DNA of 8,410 nt from NCBI GenBank assembly GCA_029865665.1, contig JARXAV010000202.1, positions 1-8,410 of the forward strand, written 5' to 3'. Position numbers and translations under genes: made by a program. The notes under the pieces are model-generated. The model worked only from the letters and a program-made list of their open reading frames with translations. It was not told the origin of the DNA and did no database searches. Shown piece after piece: positions 5,755-8,410 of this stretch (within the stretch, counting starts at the first letter, position 1; each line of letters starts with the position of its first letter). This stretch comes from Flectobacillus sp. (GTDB taxonomy: Bacteria > Bacteroidota > Bacteroidia > Cytophagales > Spirosomataceae).

Positions 5755-7347
5755 TTAATATCTATATTTGTTTCCTTCAAAGTCAAACAGGATAATCGTT
5801 TGCTTATTTTTCTTTTTTAAAATCACTCTATTCGCTTCACCCATTGCAATTTTCTGAATATAGGTTGCGTCTTTTGGTAAGTATAAGTTTACGAGTTGTG
5901 CATCGTTATTGTCAAATTCATTAGATGCTCGTTTTATGGCTTTGGTAAAACTATTTTCATACATTGAGGGATACAGAATGGTGTCGCCATCAGCGTATGT
6001 TTTAACGATTGTCTGTGCAATTGTATAGTAGGGATTGGCGATTCTATCGTGTGATGCGGAATACTTCTGAGGTGCATCTCTGTAGAAATGAACCAGAATT
6101 CGAGCAAAATTATACGATTGACCAAGTATGATAATCACTAAAACGGCACTGAAAACTTTGTTGCGTTCGTAGGCTTTTATCACAAACCATGCGACTAAAA
6201 TTGCCACGAAAGGAAGTCCAAAACTGGTATATCGGAAGTAAAAACCTGTCATAACCCCTGCATTATAGGCAGAAAGAAGCGAGAAAACAAACGGGATAAA
6301 AATGACTAATCCGCTAAAAATGAATAGTTTAATTTCGCCTTTAGTTGCTTTGTATAGAAGCGTCAAGGACATGGTTATCAATAATAGGACTAAGGCTACT
6401 AAACCCAATTTTGTTCCTACTTTTTCGTATAATCCATTTGTGAAAATGAAATAGTCATCGACTATCGACACGCCTCTTTTTAATAAATTACTCCAACTTG
6501 CTAAATCAATAAATCCTGCGTACGATGCGGCTAAAGCGGGATTATTTAAGATGTTTTTATATAAATTAGTAGCATCTTTAATGTATAGAAGTGCATATTG
6601 CCCCGGCCCAATGGTCATCCACAAGCCAAAGGGAACAAACATAATCGCATAGCATATACTTAGTTTTTTGAGTTTATCCCAAGTTCTATCTGTAAAGAGC
6701 AAGAAAAGTCCATGTGCGAACAGAACGGTACACGTTAAGTAATTTGAAAAAATGCTTAACAGGATTGCTAAGGTATAAGCAATATAAGTTCGTTTGCCAA
6801 CTTTTGCATACAGCATGATTTGCAAGAAATAGTACGAAGCAATGGTGCTAAAGCAAATACAGGTGGTATAAAAACGAGCTTGTTGACTATAAACGATGTA
6901 AAATGGTTCAAACGAAGCCAGAAAAGCGGCAAGTAAAGCGATATAGTTTGACTTGAGGATGTTTTTGCCAATCAAAAAGATAAAGAGTATCGTTAATAAA
7001 TTGAACAATACAGATACACTTCGTAATGCAAAATCAGAATGTCCAAAAAGCTTTCCAAAAATATTCATTGAAATTAAATGGACAGTTGCATTGCCGCTGG
7101 TGTCACCTCGGGCATTGGCATCGAGTAGTTCTGCAATAGTTTTAGGTTGCCAAAAATCTTTGGGTGTAAAGGTTTTGTCAGGAGCCATCAGGGCTTTTTT
7201 CCCACCAATGTTAACATTGCCAACCGCTACCATGATGCCTTGTTTTTCGTCACCAAAAATACCGAAATTACCAAGATGATAAAAGCGTAGGAGAGAGGCA
7301 AAAACTAAAATGGCAATAAGGCCGATATATGCAGTTTTATTCGACAT
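5755..7347 (-). CDS. GT-C glycosyltransferase, PMT_2/GT39-like
   Basis: This is an integral membrane glycosyltransferase of the ArnT/PMT superfamily, whose members transfer a sugar from a polyprenyl-phosphate donor to a lipid, glycan or protein on the periplasmic side. The 530 residues contain a first helix (7-20), then the first-loop acidic motif GDEKQG with D33 and E34, the usual catalytic position. NATVHLISMNIFGKLFGHSDFALRSVS (86-112) is the typical second-loop and second-helix region, followed by EPFYIVYSQQARFY (147-160) with the SQ-x-AR-x-Y signature and FRYTSFGLPF (371-380) with the R-Y motif before a late helix. About eleven membrane segments are visible, followed by a soluble C-terminal region of some 110 residues (421-530). 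ATG at 7347 directly precedes the first helix, and two TAnnTTTG elements lie 50-80 bp upstream, so it is the first gene of the three-gene unit. Donor and acceptor cannot be told from sequence. Confidence 0.88.
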   Translation of the reverse strand: MSNKTAYIGLIAILVFASLLRFYHLGNFGIFGDEKQGIMVAVGNVNIGGKKALMAPDKTFTPKDFWQPKTIAELLDANARGDTSGNATVHLISMNIFGKLFGHSDFALRSVSVLFNLLTILFIFLIGKNILKSNYIALLAAFLASFEPFYIVYSQQARFYTTCICFSTIASYYFLQIMLYAKVGKRTYIAYTLAILLSIFSNYLTCTVLFAHGLFLLFTDRTWDKLKKLSICYAIMFVPFGLWMTIGPGQYALLYIKDATNLYKNILNNPALAASYAGFIDLASWSNLLKRGVSIVDDYFIFTNGLYEKVGTKLGLVALVLLLITMSLTLLYKATKGEIKLFIFSGLVIFIPFVFSLLSAYNAGVMTGFYFRYTSFGLPFVAILVAWFVIKAYERNKVFSAVLVIIILGQSYNFARILVHFYRDAPQKYSASHDRIANPYYTIAQTIVKTYADGDTILYPSMYENSFTKAIKRASNEFDNNDAQLVNLYLPKDATYIQKIAMGEANRVILKKKNKQTIILFDFEGNKYRY

Positions 7348-7400
7348 TCGTTTAAGGCTATTGGGGTAGGAAACCGTTTGTTAAATTTCGTATTGACGTA

Positions 7401-7427
7401 CAAAGTTAACTTTTTGTGACAAATTTA
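7401..7427 (-). promoter_or_regulatory. Candidate promoter and operator for the GT-C / acyltransferase unit
   Basis: On the minus strand two sequences fit the -7 pattern TAnnTTTG: TAAATTTG (7427-7420) and TAACTTTG (7408-7401). They would give leaders of roughly 65 and 50 nt to the ATG at 7347. No TTTG lies at the ideal 19-22 bp upstream of either, so the -33 part is weak. Two perfect dyads overlap them: AAAGTTAACTTT (7402-7413) and TTTGT-G-ACAAA (7413-7423), which could be regulator binding sites. Each -7 match is embedded in or abuts a dyad, so repression by occlusion would be possible. Confidence 0.4.
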
Positions 7428-7527
7428 ACTATTTTCTGACCAGCCTTTCTGAATTTAGCATATACAAAAGAAGTCATGGGGTTCGGGAAGAAGACTAATA
7501 TATACTCAACCTTTTAAGTTTACAAAA

Positions 7528-7579
7528 CGAATAGCGTTCAAGTGGTTTACGTTCAAAAGGTTACTTATTCGCTATTTCG
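7528..7579 (-). terminator. Possible terminator after the OmpA-family gene
   Basis: CGAATAGCG (7528-7536) can pair with CGCTATTTCG (7570-7579) with one bulged base, around a 33-nt loop. In the minus direction the stem begins 25 nt after the stop codon at 7604 and is followed at once by TTTTGTAAAC. The large loop and short T-run make this weaker than the glf terminator. An additional 8-bp pair, AACCTTTT (7508-7515) with AAAAGGTT (7555-7562), offers a competing fold. Confidence 0.35.
7536..7564. repeat. Imperfect tandem repeat, two copies of about 15 bp
   Basis: GTTCAAGTGGTTTAC (7536-7550) is followed directly by GTTCAAAAGGTTAC (7551-7564), identical except for two substitutions and one missing T. 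It lies in the loop of the possible terminator behind the OmpA-family gene. It may be a small slippage duplication; no function is evident. Confidence 0.5.
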
Positions 7580-7603
7580 CAAATCACTTTTCGCTTAGTA
7601 TCA

Positions 7604-8410
7604 CTATTTTTTCATAATCGTGAATTCAACTCTACGATTTAGTTTTCTGCGTTCTTCGGAAGCATTACTAGCGATTGGTTGCGTTGGCCCCCAACCTTTT
7701 GTTGTGACACGGTTCGCATTAATTCCTTTTGAAATTAAATAGTCTTTTACCGCCTTAACACGGTCTTCGGACAATTGCATATTTAACTGAAAATCACCCT
7801 GATTATCGGTATGACCTTCAAAAAAGATTTCAAGTGTCGGAAATTCTAACATTGCCTGTACAATTCTGTCCAAATCTTTGAAGGCATCAGCTTGTAAAGA
7901 GGCATCGCCTTGTTGAAAGGTCAAGCTGTTGAGCATTCCTTTATTACCGACCTCCAATGGAAGCAAATAGAAGTTTTGACGTATTTCTTTGTGATGACTT
8001 TCCGCTGTTAAATCAATAATATCGTTACTAATTGATAAATAACCTTTGGCAACAGGTACAAATTCGTACCGTTTTTGTAGGGGCAAAATATAGGTAAATG
8101 TTCCTTTTTCGGGAGTGAACTGCTGCGTTTCTTTTACTTCTTTGCCCGATTCATCTAGCGTAATCATTTCTAGTTCACAGGCAACAGGTTTTTTATCTGT
8201 CGTACTTAAAACACTGCCGGTCAATAAACAAACAGGATTTGCTTGTGCTGATTTGGGAAGTGTTAGTCTAAAAATATCTTCTTTTTTGGTAAAAGAACTA
8301 ACCGAGCAGATATAGGCATATTCGCTAGAAGCAGGCATCGTAAAGTAGGCATCCCATTCGGAGGTATTGATAGCAGCACCAAGATTTTCTGGTTCAGACC
8401 AATTTGTCCA
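7604..8410 (-). CDS. PD40 / CRD-like / OmpA-family envelope protein, N-terminus cut by window edge
   Basis: The frame is open from the stop at 7604 to the right window edge, so 268 C-terminal residues are visible. The methionine at 8338 is internal and is not the start. Residues 1-48 of the fragment (WSEPENLGAAINTSEWDAYF, then a lost-strand YAYICS and DIFRLTLP) look like the last PD40/WD40-like propeller repeat. Residues about 60-145 (LLTGSVLSTTDKKPVACELE onward to VPVAKGYLS) fit a carboxypeptidase-regulatory-like beta-sandwich. Residues about 160-268 form an OmpA C-terminal domain with FEGHTDNQGD (197-206), N210, LSEDR (213-217) and LNRRVEF (257-263). The aspartate and arginine expected to bind diaminopimelate in peptidoglycan are both present. 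This domain order matches PorE of the type IX secretion system and many related Bacteroidota proteins, so it should be a periplasmic, peptidoglycan-binding protein. PorE identity itself is not shown: the TPR region and any lipoprotein signal lie outside the window. Confidence 0.88.
   Translation of the reverse strand, partial: WTNWSEPENLGAAINTSEWDAYFTMPASSEYAYICSVSSFTKKEDIFRLTLPKSAQANPVCLLTGSVLSTTDKKPVACELEMITLDESGKEVKETQQFTPEKGTFTYILPLQKRYEFVPVAKGYLSISNDIIDLTAESHHKEIRQNFYLLPLEVGNKGMLNSLTFQQGDASLQADAFKDLDRIVQAMLEFPTLEIFFEGHTDNQGDFQLNMQLSEDRVKAVKDYLISKGINANRVTTKGWGPTQPIASNASEERRKLNRRVEFTIMKK

Noticed and set aside
5934..6125. Minus-strand open frame of 63 codons
   Set aside because: It is an alternative frame inside the GT39-like gene, without motif or start signal.
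6768..6971. Minus-strand open frame of 67 codons
   Set aside because: It is an alternative frame inside the GT39-like gene, whose main frame carries the SQ-x-AR-x-Y signature here.
6953..7279. Plus-strand open frame of 108 codons
   Set aside because: It is antisense to the start of the GT39-like gene, which is well supported; proline- and serine-rich noise.
8115..8315. Plus-strand open frame of 66 codons
   Set aside because: It is antisense to the CRD-like part of the OmpA-family gene; no supporting signal.

Overview
The window looks like part of a chromosome from an AT-rich member of the Bacteroidota, probably near the Cytophagales. Three things suggest this. The last gene at the right edge has the PD40 / carboxypeptidase-regulatory-like / OmpA architecture common in that phylum. 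Matches to the Bacteroidota promoter pattern (-7 TAnnTTTG, with TTTG or TTG about 20 bp upstream) sit in front of the transcription units. No gene start has a recognisable Shine-Dalgarno sequence. I cannot name a species. Every gene is on the minus strand, so transcription runs from right to left in these coordinates.

Reading in the direction of transcription: at the right edge (7604 to beyond 8410) lies the 3' part of a PD40/OmpA-family envelope protein, followed by a terminator-like hairpin. A 256-bp gap then carries two TAnnTTTG elements and two dyads. It leads into three tightly packed membrane-protein genes with gaps of 6 and 10 bp: a 530-aa GT39/PMT-type GT-C glycosyltransferase (5755-7347), a 556-aa polytopic protein of unknown function with GT-C-like features (4078-5748), and a 368-aa acyltransferase-3 family protein (2961-4067). 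A 309-bp non-coding gap follows, with a possible promoter, a hairpin, a short palindrome and a 10-bp direct repeat. After it come a 246-aa GT2 glycosyltransferase of the polyprenyl-phosphate sugar synthase type (1911-2651) and, 9 bp on, glf for UDP-galactopyranose mutase (786-1901). A strong inverted repeat ends this unit. The last gene (614 to beyond 1) has its own textbook promoter and encodes an unrecognised protein with an N-terminal membrane anchor.

The five central genes make sense as a small surface-glycan module. Glf would make UDP-galactofuranose. The GT2 enzyme could load a sugar onto polyprenyl phosphate on the cytoplasmic face. The one or two GT-C type membrane proteins could transfer lipid-linked sugars on the periplasmic face, and the acyltransferase could O-acylate the glycan. 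This route is inferred from family membership. No flippase, polymerase, ligase or recognisable galactofuranosyltransferase is visible here. The most novel element is the 556-aa membrane protein with its C-terminal soluble domain.

I saw no tRNA, rRNA, CRISPR array, insertion sequence, integrase or replication origin.
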